The notes: generated by a model not told the origin, from the sequence alone. A DNA stretch of 64,000 nt from DOZZ01 sp963792655 (GCA_963792655.1 CAWBWU010000011.1:186001-250000); one strand, 5' to 3'. Shown: positions 16,328 to 26,441, counted from the first letter of the stretch. Translations and numbers: made by a program.

Positions 16328-16837
16328 ATGGCGACAATGGCAACTTTCTTTCGCCGCGCGGACATTGTTCCGGCCGGCGGACAAACTGAGGCTCCGGCGC
16401 GGACGCTGCGCGTAGAGGTCAATCCTTACAAGCTGCGTGCGCTCCCCAACGACGATATTTTCTTTTTCACCAAGCGCATCGACAACTCGCGCGTGGTGCG
16501 GCAGGCGGCGCCCAAGAACAAGAGTGAATGCTGGGCCGCCATCGGGGCCGCATGCTTTCTCGCAGTGCTCGCCGGAACGGTCGTGACGCCACACATCCGC
16601 GCCACCCTTGCCGGCTACAAGCTGCAGTCGCTCAAGGCCGAACACCAGACCCTGGTCGATCAACGCCGCGTGATGGAAAGTGAAGAGGCGGCGTTGTTGA
16701 ATCCGGCGCATCTGAACCAGCTTGCCGAAGGCAAGTTGAACAGCCCCGGCCCTGAACAGGTAGTGCACCTTGAGCCACACGCGGCCGCTTCTCTGGCGAT
16801 GAACATCGCTCCTTCTCTCACCAACTCCGCAAGATAA
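16328..16837 (+). CDS. ftsL: FtsL-like cell division protein
   Basis: Identified from position (between rsmH and ftsI) and architecture, since FtsL sequences diverge strongly. It has a cytoplasmic N-terminal part of about 68 residues, one transmembrane helix (WAAIGAACFLAVLAGTVV), then a heptad-like helix (YKLQSLKAEHQTLVDQRR) of the kind that forms the FtsL-FtsB coiled coil. FtsL links FtsQ/B to the FtsW-FtsI synthase. The cytoplasmic part is long for FtsL, and the last 40 residues are low complexity. No ftsB is in the operon. Confidence 0.75.
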   Translation: MATMATFFRRADIVPAGGQTEAPARTLRVEVNPYKLRALPNDDIFFFTKRIDNSRVVRQAAPKNKSECWAAIGAACFLAVLAGTVVTPHIRATLAGYKLQSLKAEHQTLVDQRRVMESEEAALLNPAHLNQLAEGKLNSPGPEQVVHLEPHAAASLAMNIAPSLTNSAR

Positions 16838-16853
16838 AAAAGGACGGCCCGCA

Positions 16854-18911
16854 GTGGAATATCTGGAGGACGACCGCCGCAAGGCAGTCAACCGTCTCGC
16901 CTGGCTTGCCGGCGCCGTTGTATTGTGGGGCGCCGCGATTCTACTGAAGCTGGTATCGCTTCAGGTGATCCATCACGGTGTTTATGTTGCCCGCGCACGT
17001 GCGCAGCAGGAGCAAAAGGTAGTGCTCTCCGGCAACCGCGGCAAGATCGTCGATCGCAATGGCGAACTGCTGGCGTTGAGCGTACCGGTCGACTCCGTCT
17101 CCGTCAACCCGAGGCGATTGCCCGACGCGCGCGCCGCAGCGGAGTTGATCGGCCCGGTGCTTTCCATCCCTGTTGAGGATCTCTACCGCAGCCTTAAAAC
17201 CGCGCGTGAAAAGAACCATGGCTTTCTCTGGATCAAACACAAGCTGACGCCGACCGAAAGCGCGCGCCTGCGCCAGTACAAACTCGAGTGGATCGACTTT
17301 CAGCAGGACAGCCGCCGCCTATACCCGAACAACATGGTGGCGTCACACGTCGTTGGCTCGGTCTTCAGGGAAGAAGAGGGTTCGGACGGAATCGAGAAGG
17401 GTCTCGATCATGATCTCGCCGGGCACGAAGGCGCTGCTCGGATGCTGACCGATGTGAAGCGCCGCGGCATCGATGAGACTGTCGTCAAGCCGCCGCAGGA
17501 TGGCAAAGAACTCAAGCTCACCATCGATAGCCGTATTCAGTTTATTACCGAGCGTGAACTCAATATCGCAGCTCAAGCGCACCATGCGCTGACCGGCGCA
17601 GCGATCGTCATGAACCCGAATACGGGTGAAATTCTGGCGCTTGCGAACTGGCCCGCGTTCAATCCGAACGAAGCGCCGGTGACGAAGGAACAGCAGCGCG
17701 CGCATCGCAATCTCGGCCTGTCCGTGCCGTTCGAGCCCGGGTCTATCTTCAAAGTAGTCACACTCACCGCAGCCCTCGAGACCACCAAGCTGACGCCGTC
17801 GTCGAAGATCGATTGCCACAACGGTTTCCTCGCGCTCCCCGGCCGCGTCGTGCACGAAGCGCACCGCGGCTTCGGCATGCTCACCATGGCTGAAGTGCTG
17901 GAGAAGTCGAGCAACATCGGCGCCATCGGTATCGGCGCGCAAGTGGGTGCAGAGCGCATGTACGACTATGTGCGCCGCTTCGGCTTTGGTTCTCGCACTG
18001 GCCTGCCGCTGCCTGCTGAATCGCCCGGCCTGCTTCGCAAACTGAATCGCTGGGGCACCACTTCGCTCGCTTCCATCTCGATGGGTCAGGAAGTCAGCAC
18101 CACTTCGGTGCAATTGGCGCGCGCTTGCTCGGTGGTCGCTAACGGCGGCTATCTGTTGCAGCCCCGTCTGGTCGATGAGCAAGGCGGCGTGAAGGTGCCG
18201 ATGTCCGAGCCGCGGCGCGTGATCAAAGCCGAGACGGCCGCAACCATGCGCGTGTTGATGCAAGGCGTTGTGCTGCGCGGCACAGGGAAAGCGGCGCAGC
18301 TCGCAGGGTACACATCCGGCGGCAAGACCGGAACGGCGCAGATCTTTGACGTCGCGAATCACCACTACACCAAGACTTACAACGCATCGTTCATGGGCTT
18401 CGCACCGGTCAGCAATCCGGCGCTCGTGATCGTCGTCACTTTGAATGGCACCACGGGCAACTCGGGCATGGGCGGAGCGGCGGCAGCACCGGCGTTCCAC
18501 ACCATCGCGACCGAGGCATTGCGCCTGCTCGAAGTACCGAAAGATCTTCCCGAAGACCACCCGTTGCTGGCTAAAACGGATTCGAAGCCGGCCGACGTGA
18601 ACGATCTCGCGATCAACGAATTCGCAAGCGCGCAAAACAACATTCTCGAAGAAGATGAGACCGCGCAACCTGGCTCTACGACGGCTCCCGTGATCACGGC
18701 TTCGATGCCGTTGCCGGCGGGTCAGGAAGCGCCGAGCGGTCCCCGCATTCCGAATTTCCGCGGCATGTCCATGCGTAGTGCGCTTGCGGAAGCATCGCAA
18801 GACGGCATAACGCTGGCTACAGAAGGAAGCGGAATGGTGCGCGCGCAGAGTCCCCCGCCCGGCGCCGTGCTGCGACCAGGCCAGAGCGTGAGGGTACTTC
18901 TGGCACGATGA
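16854..18911 (+). CDS. ftsI: Septal peptidoglycan transpeptidase FtsI (PBP3), with C-terminal PASTA domain
   Basis: A class B penicillin-binding protein of 685 residues, starting at GTG 16854 behind an AAGGA site. It has one N-terminal membrane anchor (about 15-38), a pedestal domain with RGKIVDRNGELLA, and a transpeptidase domain with S297-I-F-K300, the SSN triad at 352-354 and KTG at 491-493. After an acidic linker it ends in one PASTA-like domain (from about residue 628: IPNFRGMSMRSALAEA to the end). FtsI cross-links septal peptidoglycan with FtsW as partner. The stop overlaps the murE start by 4 bases. Confidence 0.95.
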   Translation: MEYLEDDRRKAVNRLAWLAGAVVLWGAAILLKLVSLQVIHHGVYVARARAQQEQKVVLSGNRGKIVDRNGELLALSVPVDSVSVNPRRLPDARAAAELIGPVLSIPVEDLYRSLKTAREKNHGFLWIKHKLTPTESARLRQYKLEWIDFQQDSRRLYPNNMVASHVVGSVFREEEGSDGIEKGLDHDLAGHEGAARMLTDVKRRGIDETVVKPPQDGKELKLTIDSRIQFITERELNIAAQAHHALTGAAIVMNPNTGEILALANWPAFNPNEAPVTKEQQRAHRNLGLSVPFEPGSIFKVVTLTAALETTKLTPSSKIDCHNGFLALPGRVVHEAHRGFGMLTMAEVLEKSSNIGAIGIGAQVGAERMYDYVRRFGFGSRTGLPLPAESPGLLRKLNRWGTTSLASISMGQEVSTTSVQLARACSVVANGGYLLQPRLVDEQGGVKVPMSEPRRVIKAETAATMRVLMQGVVLRGTGKAAQLAGYTSGGKTGTAQIFDVANHHYTKTYNASFMGFAPVSNPALVIVVTLNGTTGNSGMGGAAAAPAFHTIATEALRLLEVPKDLPEDHPLLAKTDSKPADVNDLAINEFASAQNNILEEDETAQPGSTTAPVITASMPLPAGQEAPSGPRIPNFRGMSMRSALAEASQDGITLATEGSGMVRAQSPPPGAVLRPGQSVRVLLAR

Positions 18912-20389
18912 CCCTGTCCGAGCTTCTTGCCGGAGCACCGCTCGCAGAGCCGCTGCGGCCTGAAGTCTCGCGTGTCGAAGTCACCGGCTGCGCTTACGAT
19001 TCGCGCCGCGTCGAGCCGGGAAACGTCTTCTTCGCTTTTCCCGGCGCTCATGTGGATGGCCGCGAGTACGCGCGTCAGGCAATTGAAAAAGGAGCGGCGG
19101 CAGTGGTCAGCGAATCTGCCACGCCGCAGGATTTTGAAGGCGTTTGGATCCAGGCGACGCATGGACGCCAGGCACTCTCGCTTGCCGCGCGCAACTGGTT
19201 TCATCAACCGGACCGGCGCGTCAGCCTGACCGGCATCACCGGCACCAATGGAAAGACCACCACGTCGTATCTGGTGGATTCTATTCTTCGCGCTGCAGGT
19301 CACACGACTGCTCTGATCGGCACCATCGAGTACCGGTTGGGCGATCATATCCTGCCCGCTGCCAACACGACACCGGAGTCTCTCGAACTGTTACGGCTCT
19401 TCGATCAGCTCTCGACGATGGGCGGCACGCACGCGACGATGGAGGTGTCCTCTCACGCGCTCGCGCTCGGCCGCGTCTACGGCCTGGAGTTTCACACTGC
19501 GGTATTCACGAACCTGACGCGCGACCATCTGGATTTTCATTCCACGATGGAAAACTACTTCGCGGCCAAGCGGATGTTGTTCGAAGGCGCAGGTGCGCCC
19601 GCGCCGCCGTTTGCCGTAATCAATGGCGACGACGAATACGGCCGCCGCATCCCCATCGCGAAAGACACCAAAGTGTTCTGGTATGGCCTCGGACCGGATT
19701 GCGTCTACAAGGCCAAGCACATTACATCGACTTTCGACGGGCTTCGCTTCACCGTTCAGGCAGGCAAGGCGCTGCGCTTTCCCGTGGAGAGCCCGCTCAT
19801 CGGACGCATCAACGTCTACAACATCCTTGCCGCGTGCTGCACGGGACTGAGCTACGGCATCGCGCCGGAGGTCATCTCTGAGGGTATTCGCCGCTGTACC
19901 GGAGTTCCCGGGCGTTACGAACGTGTGGATGAGGCGCAGCCGTTTGTCGTGGTGGTCGACTACTCACACACCGACGACGCGCTACGCAATGTGATTCAGG
20001 TTTCGCGCGCGTTAAATCCCAAGCGCATCATCACAGTCTTCGGTTGCGGTGGCGATCGCGATCGTACGAAGCGGCCGCTGATGGGACAGGCTGCGGCCGA
20101 GGGCAGCGACATGGTGTTTCTGACGAGCGACAACCCGCGCTCGGAAGACCCGCTGCAGATCATGAACGATGTGCTGGTGGGCCTGCGCCGCTTCCATGTG
20201 CCGCTGGTCATCGAACCCGATCGCGCCAAAGCAATCTACATGGCAATCAAGGCTGCCGCGCCTGGCGACATCGTGATCCTGGCGGGCAAAGGCCACGAGA
20301 CGTATCAGATTCTGAAAGACCGTACGATCCATTTCGATGACCGGGAAACCGCGCGGGAGGTGCTGCGTGGCTTCGGGTACCGCAAATAG
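18908..20389 (+). CDS. murE: UDP-MurNAc-L-Ala-D-Glu:meso-diaminopimelate ligase MurE
   Basis: MurE adds the third residue of the peptidoglycan stem peptide in the cytoplasm using ATP. The 493-residue protein shows the Mur-ligase P-loop ITGTNGKTTT (110-119), TTPESLEL, the lysine that is carbamylated in this family (NYFAAKRMLF), HTDDALRN and the specificity signature DNPR at 408-411 followed by SEDP. DNPR is the meso-DAP type rather than the lysine type, so the peptidoglycan is predicted to be DAP-based. Coupled to ftsI by ATGA and 12 bases before murF. Confidence 0.96.
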   Translation: MTLSELLAGAPLAEPLRPEVSRVEVTGCAYDSRRVEPGNVFFAFPGAHVDGREYARQAIEKGAAAVVSESATPQDFEGVWIQATHGRQALSLAARNWFHQPDRRVSLTGITGTNGKTTTSYLVDSILRAAGHTTALIGTIEYRLGDHILPAANTTPESLELLRLFDQLSTMGGTHATMEVSSHALALGRVYGLEFHTAVFTNLTRDHLDFHSTMENYFAAKRMLFEGAGAPAPPFAVINGDDEYGRRIPIAKDTKVFWYGLGPDCVYKAKHITSTFDGLRFTVQAGKALRFPVESPLIGRINVYNILAACCTGLSYGIAPEVISEGIRRCTGVPGRYERVDEAQPFVVVVDYSHTDDALRNVIQVSRALNPKRIITVFGCGGDRDRTKRPLMGQAAAEGSDMVFLTSDNPRSEDPLQIMNDVLVGLRRFHVPLVIEPDRAKAIYMAIKAAAPGDIVILAGKGHETYQILKDRTIHFDDRETAREVLRGFGYRK

Positions 20390-20401
20390 GGAGCGGTTGC
20401 G

Positions 20402-21706
20402 ATGACTGTTGACCTGCCGGTCATCGGCCGTGCCTCCGGCTGGAGTATCGACACGCGCACCCTTGCGCCCGGTGATGTTTTCTTTGCCTTGCGTGGTCCG
20501 GAGCATGATGGTCACGATCACGTTGCCGCGGCGTTCGCGAAAGGCGCGGCGGGCGCGGTGGTCGAACACACCGTTGATGCCGCGGGGCCGCAATGGATCG
20601 TTGACGATTGCCTGACTGCTCTGCAGAATGTCGCACGCGAAGCTCGCGTTGCGTGGGGCGGACAGGTGATCGGCGTGACGGGCAGCGCCGGCAAGACCAC
20701 AACCAAAGATGCGATCGCGCATCTGCTGGGTGTCGTGCTGCCTGTGGGCAAGACGGTCGGCAATTTTAATAACCACTTCGGTCTCCCGCTCTCGATTCTT
20801 CGTCTGCCCGATACTTGCCGTGCGGCGGTGCTCGAGATGGGCATGAACCACGCCGGGGAGATTCGTGCGCTCGCTGCGATTGCGAAGCCCGACATAGGCG
20901 TTGTCACCAATGTCGGCTATGCGCACATCGAGTTCTTCGGCTCGATCGACGGCATCGCGGCCGCCAAGCGTGAGCTGATCGAATCGCTACCGGCGCATGG
21001 GACCGCGGTGTTGAATGCGGACGATCCACTGGTTGCTGCGATGGCGACCGTTCATCATGGACCGGTGATCACGTTCGGCACGCAGCCTGGCGCTGACATC
21101 GAAGCACAACAGATCGAGATGACAGCCGATGGCGCGCGCTTTCGGTGCTGCGGCACAACAGTGGAAACGTCCCTCACCGGAATGCACGGCGTCCGCAATA
21201 CTTTGGCTGGGATTGCGGTGGCTCATGCGTATGGGATTCCTGTGGGGCGGCTCGTCGACGCAGCGCGCACCATTCCGGCCGGCAAGATGCGCGGCGAGCG
21301 CTCGCAGGTCAACGGCATCACCGTTATCAACGACACCTACAACTCGAACCCGGACGCGCTGCGTTCGATGCTCGATGTGCTGTCGCAAGTGGACGCTGCG
21401 CGACGCATCGCGGTGCTCGGAGAGATGCTCGAGCTCGGCGATGCGTCCAACGATTTGCATCGCGCCTCGGGCCGTCATGCGGCGGAAAAGAAAATTGACA
21501 TTGTCGTCGGCATTCGCGGGAACGCACGCGCCATAATCGAGGAAGCCGCACGGTCTGGTGTTCCCCAAACTTACTTCTTTGACGATGCGCTGAGCGCAGG
21601 CGAAGCCGTCGCGCAAATGGCGCGTCCGGGCGACGCGATACTTTTCAAAGGTTCGCGCGGGGTGCAGGTCGAGCGCGCCATTGCGCCGTTGCTGGAGAAA
21701 AGCTGA
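20402..21706 (+). CDS. murF: UDP-MurNAc-tripeptide:D-Ala-D-Ala ligase MurF
   Basis: MurF attaches D-Ala-D-Ala to the UDP-MurNAc-tripeptide. The 434 residues carry DTRTLAPGDVFFAL in the N-terminal domain, the ATP motif GVTGSAGKTTTKD, NFNNHFGLPL, EMGMNHAGEI, NVGYAHIEFFGS and, in the C-terminal domain, NDTYNSNPDALRSMLD and LGEMLELG. It is full length. Its stop directly abuts the mraY ATG. No ddl gene for making D-Ala-D-Ala is in the cluster. Confidence 0.96.
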   Translation: MTVDLPVIGRASGWSIDTRTLAPGDVFFALRGPEHDGHDHVAAAFAKGAAGAVVEHTVDAAGPQWIVDDCLTALQNVAREARVAWGGQVIGVTGSAGKTTTKDAIAHLLGVVLPVGKTVGNFNNHFGLPLSILRLPDTCRAAVLEMGMNHAGEIRALAAIAKPDIGVVTNVGYAHIEFFGSIDGIAAAKRELIESLPAHGTAVLNADDPLVAAMATVHHGPVITFGTQPGADIEAQQIEMTADGARFRCCGTTVETSLTGMHGVRNTLAGIAVAHAYGIPVGRLVDAARTIPAGKMRGERSQVNGITVINDTYNSNPDALRSMLDVLSQVDAARRIAVLGEMLELGDASNDLHRASGRHAAEKKIDIVVGIRGNARAIIEEAARSGVPQTYFFDDALSAGEAVAQMARPGDAILFKGSRGVQVERAIAPLLEKS

Positions 21707-22846
21707 ATGCTCTATTACCTTCTCTATGAGAAGTTGTTTCCTTACGTGAGCCAGTTCCGGGTATTCCGGTACGTCACGTTCCGCGCCGCCTTCGCCACCA
21801 TCACGGCGTTGTTCCTGTGCGTTGCGCTTGGGCCATGGCTGATCGGGAAACTGCGCGAGTTCGAGATCGGCCAGAACATCCGCGAGGACGGCCCCAAGTC
21901 GCACCAGAAAAAGGCCGGCACGCCGACGATGGGCGGAGTGCTGATCGTCATCTCGATCATCGTGCCTACGCTGTTGTGGGCGGACCTGCGCTATCTCTAC
22001 GTGTGGGTCGCGTTGTTCGGTCTTGCCAGCTTCGCGGCGATTGGTTTTATTGATGACCGCGCGAAGCTGCTGAAGAAGCGCAACCTGGGCCTGACGAGCG
22101 GGCAGAAGTTCCGGCTGCAATTGTTAGTCGCGATGGCGATCACGGCCGTCCTCGTTTCGATGAGCCGCTACGACAACTACTCGACGACGATGAACATTCC
22201 GTTCGTTCCGTTGAAGACGTTCCAGCCGGATTTGCTGATCCATAGCTTTCTGGGTTCGCCTTACACTTACCCGTTCGCGTTCATCTTTTTCTTTCTGTTC
22301 GTTGTGTTCGTAGTGGTTGGCGCGTCGAACGCGGTGAATCTAACCGACGGTCTGGATGGCCTGGCGATTGGCCTGATGGTGATCGCTTCGGGCGCGTTGA
22401 CCGTGCTCGCGTACATGGGCGGACATCGTGAGCTCGCGCAATATCTGCAACTCGCGCGCAACCCGCGTACGGCCGAGTTGACCATCTTCTGTGGTTCGAT
22501 GGTCGGTTCGAGCCTTGGCTTTCTCTGGTACAACGCGCATCCCGCTGAAGTGTTCATGGGCGATGTCGGTTCGCTCTCGCTCGGTGGAGCGATGGGCGTG
22601 GTCGCGATTCTGATCAAGCAGGAAGTGCTGCTGCTGTTCATCGGCGGCGTCTTCGTGATCGAACTGCTGTCGGTGGTGCTGCAGGTCGGCAGCTTCAAGC
22701 TGCGCGGCAAGCGCATTTTCAAGATGGCGCCGATCCACCATCACTTTGAAGCACTTGGCTGGACGGAGTCGAAGATCATCGTCCGATTCTGGATTGCAGG
22801 ACTGGTGCTGGCGCTGTTTGCGCTGAGCACGCTGAAGCTACGATGA
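21707..22846 (+). CDS. mraY: Phospho-MurNAc-pentapeptide translocase MraY
   Basis: MraY transfers phospho-MurNAc-pentapeptide to undecaprenyl phosphate, making lipid I at the inner face of the membrane. The 379-residue protein is mostly transmembrane helices and shows all family motifs: SHQKKAGTPTMGG, GFIDDRAKLLKKRN with the catalytic aspartates, ASNAVNLTDGLDGLA, FMGDVGSLSLGG and MAPIHHHFEALGW. It shares a 4-base overlap with murD. Confidence 0.97.
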   Translation: MLYYLLYEKLFPYVSQFRVFRYVTFRAAFATITALFLCVALGPWLIGKLREFEIGQNIREDGPKSHQKKAGTPTMGGVLIVISIIVPTLLWADLRYLYVWVALFGLASFAAIGFIDDRAKLLKKRNLGLTSGQKFRLQLLVAMAITAVLVSMSRYDNYSTTMNIPFVPLKTFQPDLLIHSFLGSPYTYPFAFIFFFLFVVFVVVGASNAVNLTDGLDGLAIGLMVIASGALTVLAYMGGHRELAQYLQLARNPRTAELTIFCGSMVGSSLGFLWYNAHPAEVFMGDVGSLSLGGAMGVVAILIKQEVLLLFIGGVFVIELLSVVLQVGSFKLRGKRIFKMAPIHHHFEALGWTESKIIVRFWIAGLVLALFALSTLKLR

Positions 22847-24177
22847 CGCCGAGCGGACGCAAAGTTCTGGTAGTGGGCATGGAGCGCACCGGCGTGGCGG
22901 CGGTGGAGTTCCTTGTCGCCCACGGAGCGCAAGTCACTGCGGCGGATACGCGCCAACTGGTGCATCTGCCCTCGGCCGCGCCTGTGCTGGAACGCTTGCA
23001 CGTGCCGTTTCGCGGACAGAACGACGGCGACTTCCTTGGCTTCGATTGGATTGTGATTTCACCCGGCGTGCCGGCCGACTTGCCCGCTTTGAACAATGCG
23101 CGTGAACACGGCGTGCGCGTCATCGGTGAAGTGGAACTCGCCGCGGCGTACCTGCAAGGCCCGGTCGTCGGCATCACCGGCAGCAACGGGAAGACCACCA
23201 CCACAGCGCTTACCGGGCACATCTTCAAAAGCTGCGGCATCCCGGTTCAGGTCGGCGGCAATATCGGGACGCCGGTGATCGCCATGACCACCGCTTCGCT
23301 GCCTGAACAGTGGAATGTACTGGAGCTTTCGAGTTTCCAACTGGAGACCACCACGTCACTGCGCGCCAATGTGGCTTTGCTTTTGAACGTGACGCAGAAC
23401 CATCTGGACCGCCACTACACACTCGCCAACTATGCACGCGCGAAGGCCAACATCTTCGCTGCGCAGAAACCAGAAGACACGGCGGTGCTCAACGCAGAAG
23501 ATCCCTTCTGTGTCGAGGCCGCGCAACACACGCCGGCGCGAAAGCTCTGGTTCAGCAGCACGCGCCAGATAGAAGGCTTCTGGTTCGACGGCATGTCCAT
23601 TCGCTTCAACGAAACGAAGCTGATTGACGCGAGTGAGATTCCGATTCGCGGCTTGCACAATTTCGAAAACGTGATGGCGGCATCTGCCGCGGCTATTGTC
23701 GCGGGTGCGCCGCTCGATGGAATCGCTGAGGCAATTCGCAGCTTCCAGGCTGTCGAGCATCGCCTGGAGTTCGTGCGCAAAGTGCGCGGCGTGGCTTACT
23801 ACAACGATTCGAAAGCCACCAGCGTCGACGCAACGCTCAAAGCCGTCGGATCGTTCGAGCGAGGGCTCTGGGTGATTCTGGGCGGCAAAGATAAAGGCAG
23901 CGACTACACGGTCCTGCGCGCTCCACTCCAGGCGCGCGCCCATGCCGCTTTGCTGATTGGCGCCGCTGCTCCGAAAATCACATCGCAACTCGAAGGCGCG
24001 TTGCCGCTCATTCAAGCCGGCACCCTCGGGAACGCGATTCGCGAAGCGTCCTCTCAAGCGCGCGAGGGAGACGTCGTGCTGCTTGCGCCGGCGTGTGCGA
24101 GCTTCGACCAGTTTCAAAATTACGAAGTGCGCGGACGAGCCTTCAAAGATCTCGTCAACGCTTTGGAAGCAGACTAG
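22843..24177 (+). CDS. murD: UDP-N-acetylmuramoyl-L-alanine:D-glutamate ligase MurD
   Basis: MurD adds D-glutamate to UDP-MurNAc-L-Ala. In 444 residues it shows an N-terminal Rossmann-like UDP-binding domain (VLVVGMERTGVAAVEFL), VISPGVP, the P-loop GITGSNGKTTTTAL, GGNIGTP, LELSSFQLE, NVTQNHLDRH and the C-terminal YNDSKATSVDATLKA and GGKDKG motifs. The start is fixed by the ATGA overlap with mraY. The ftsW ATG follows the stop after 2 bases. Confidence 0.96.
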   Translation: MTPSGRKVLVVGMERTGVAAVEFLVAHGAQVTAADTRQLVHLPSAAPVLERLHVPFRGQNDGDFLGFDWIVISPGVPADLPALNNAREHGVRVIGEVELAAAYLQGPVVGITGSNGKTTTTALTGHIFKSCGIPVQVGGNIGTPVIAMTTASLPEQWNVLELSSFQLETTTSLRANVALLLNVTQNHLDRHYTLANYARAKANIFAAQKPEDTAVLNAEDPFCVEAAQHTPARKLWFSSTRQIEGFWFDGMSIRFNETKLIDASEIPIRGLHNFENVMAASAAAIVAGAPLDGIAEAIRSFQAVEHRLEFVRKVRGVAYYNDSKATSVDATLKAVGSFERGLWVILGGKDKGSDYTVLRAPLQARAHAALLIGAAAPKITSQLEGALPLIQAGTLGNAIREASSQAREGDVVLLAPACASFDQFQNYEVRGRAFKDLVNALEAD

Positions 24178-24179
24178 AG

Positions 24180-25325
24180 ATGGCACAACAACTTAAGACC
24201 GACCGCATTTTGTTCTTCACCGTCATCGGACTCATCTTCTTCGGCGGGCTCATGATCTACAGCGCCTCGAGCGTCATGGCCGATCTCAAGATGGGCCACA
24301 GTTGGTACTTCGTCGCGCGCCAATTGTTCTGGGTGGTGATCGCGGTGGCGGTGATGATGGCGCTCAAGCTCACGCACTACCGCAAACTGCAGCATCCCGC
24401 GGTCGCGTTCATCTCGATGAGCCTGGTGCTCACCATGTTGTTCGCGGTCTATCTGCTCGATGCGAAGCAGCATCGCTGGATCCGCTTTGGCTTTATCGGT
24501 ATTCAGCCTTCGGAACTTGCCAAGCCGGCGCTCGCGCTTTTTCTTGCTTACTTCATTGCACAGCGCGCGCGAGCCATCAACAATCGCTATACGCTGCTTC
24601 CTGCGCTGATGGCTGTCGGCCTCGTCACGATCAGTGTGGTCGTGGCGGATCTCGGCACCGCCGTGGTGCTGATGCTTTCCGCGGCTACGGTGTTCTTCGT
24701 CGCGGGGCTGGAGTGGCGCTACGTCATCATTGCCATCTGTGTCGCTCTGCTCGGCTGTGTAGCGGCCGTCGCGGCGAAGCCGTACCGCCTGACGCGCATC
24801 GTCGGCTACCTCGACCCGGAATACAAAATTGCGGAAAAGTTCGACGCAACGATGCACACCAACGTCCGCGGGTACATGAAGAAATCGCTGACGACCAAAG
24901 ACACCAGCTACCAATCGGAACAGTCAAAAATTGCGGTGGGCGCGGGCGGGCTGACCGGCAACGGACTCTCGAAGGGCAAGCAGAAGCTGCTCTATCTCCC
25001 GGAAGCGCACACTGATTTCATCTTCGCCGTGGTGGGGGAAGAACTCGGACTGATCGGCACCGTGGGCGTGTTGCTTGCCTTCGGCATCATTCTCTGGCGC
25101 GGCATTCGCGCCACGGTGCTGATCCCCGACGAGTTCGGACGCTACCTCGCGCTCGGCGTCACTACTATGCTGGTCGTGCAAGCGTTCATGAATATGAGCG
25201 TCGTGCTGGGCATGATGCCGACCAAAGGGATTCCGCTGCCGATGATCAGCTTCGGCGGCAGTTCGCTGCTGAGCACGCTCGCGTCGCTCGGCATTCTGAT
25301 GAACATCTCCGAGCACGCCGGCTAA
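24180..25325 (+). CDS. ftsW: Septal peptidoglycan glycosyltransferase FtsW
   Basis: FtsW is the SEDS-family polymerase that forms septal glycan strands from lipid II together with FtsI. The 381-residue protein has about ten membrane helices and the family marks MIYSASSVMA, HRWIRFGFIGIQPSELAKPA, DLGTAVVLM (with the SEDS aspartate), PEAHTDFIFAVVGEELG and the final PLPMISFGGSSLLS. The start is placed at ATG 24180, since the longer in-frame reading runs through murD. Spacing to murG is 3 bases. Confidence 0.96.
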   Translation: MAQQLKTDRILFFTVIGLIFFGGLMIYSASSVMADLKMGHSWYFVARQLFWVVIAVAVMMALKLTHYRKLQHPAVAFISMSLVLTMLFAVYLLDAKQHRWIRFGFIGIQPSELAKPALALFLAYFIAQRARAINNRYTLLPALMAVGLVTISVVVADLGTAVVLMLSAATVFFVAGLEWRYVIIAICVALLGCVAAVAAKPYRLTRIVGYLDPEYKIAEKFDATMHTNVRGYMKKSLTTKDTSYQSEQSKIAVGAGGLTGNGLSKGKQKLLYLPEAHTDFIFAVVGEELGLIGTVGVLLAFGIILWRGIRATVLIPDEFGRYLALGVTTMLVVQAFMNMSVVLGMMPTKGIPLPMISFGGSSLLSTLASLGILMNISEHAG

Positions 25326-25328
25326 ACC

Positions 25329-26439
25329 GTGCAACTGCGTTTTCTCATGGCGGGCGGAGGCACCGGCGGGCACGTGATCCCTTCGATTGCCGTCGCACGC
25401 GAACTGCGCTCACGCGGCCATGAGGTCTGGTTTGTCGGCACGTCGCGCGGCGCGGAAGCGCGCCTGGTGCCCGCTGCCGGTTTCCCGCTGGAAGAGATCC
25501 GGGTCGGTGGAATTCAAGGTCTGGGTCTCGCAAAAAAAGTGACGAGCGTTTGGCAACTGCTCACCGCTACCGTCAACCAGCGTGCAGCCTTTACTAACCG
25601 GCGCCCGGATGCAGTGTTCAGCATGGGCGGCTATGTCGCGGGTCCTCCGGTGATTGCGGCGCTGTTGCGCAAAGTGCCCGTCGTGGTGCTCGAACCGAAT
25701 GCCATGCCGGGACTGACGAATCGCTGGATCGGCAAACGCGTGACGCGCGCTCTCCTCAGTTTCCCGCAAGCCGCGCAGTGGTTCCCCGCGGGGCGCACCG
25801 AGATCACGGGACTTCCCGTGCGTGAAGAGTTCTTTCACTTACCGCCGAAGCAGCCGGGCGCCTTCACCGTTTTGATCACGGGCGGCAGTCAAGGGTCGCG
25901 CACACTGAACAACACCGCGCGCGAAGCATGGCCCTTGTTGAAAGCGCTGCGGCAACCCGTGCGGCTGATCCACCAAACGGGTCCTGCAGCGTGCCGACCA
26001 ACTTGCGAAAGAGTTCGCGGCCACTGGACTCGAGGGCCACGTGTCGGCATTCATCGACGACATGCCCGCCGCGTTCGCCGAAGCTGATCTGATCATCTGC
26101 CGGTCTGGCGCGGGCGCCGTGAGTGAACTTGCGGCGGCCGGTAAAGCTGCTGTCCTGATTCCCTTCCCTTTCGCGACCGACGATCATCAGTTACGCAATG
26201 CCGAAGCCATGCAGCGAGCCGGCGCAGCGTGGCTCTCGACCGACCGGGAGTGGAGCGCCAGCAAGATGTGCGAAGTGATTCAGCACTTTGCGGAACGTCC
26301 GGAGGACCTCGCGCGAATGTCGGCGCAGGCCCGTTCGCTCGGCAAGCCGGGCGCCGCGCGCCGCGTCGCGGACATTCTCGAACAAATAGGCGCGAAAGCG
26401 ATTGACAGCCCTCGGAATAGCCGAAACAATACGGTCTAA
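25329..26439 (+). CDS. murG: Lipid II synthase MurG (apparent +1 frameshift)
   Basis: MurG transfers GlcNAc from UDP-GlcNAc to lipid I at the inner membrane face. From GTG 25329 the N-terminal domain is in frame 3 with AGGGTGGHVIPSIAVA, the GGYVAGPPVIAA loop and LEPNAMPGLTNR. The UDP-GlcNAc domain has ITGGSQGSRTLN in frame 3, then continues in frame 1 with CRSGAGAVSELAAAGKAA and FATDDHQLRNAE. The switch is around 25986-25995 (GCAGCGTGCC); removing one base gives 369 residues, normal for MurG. The gene lies between ftsW and murC with gaps of 2-3 bases. Confidence 0.93.
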
Positions 26440-26441
26440 CA

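Noticed and set aside
17343..18938. Antisense open frame of 531 codons across ftsI
   Set aside because: It lies wholly opposite a conserved essential gene, is rich in Arg and His as expected for the reverse frame of GC-rich code, and has no family motif or ribosome site.
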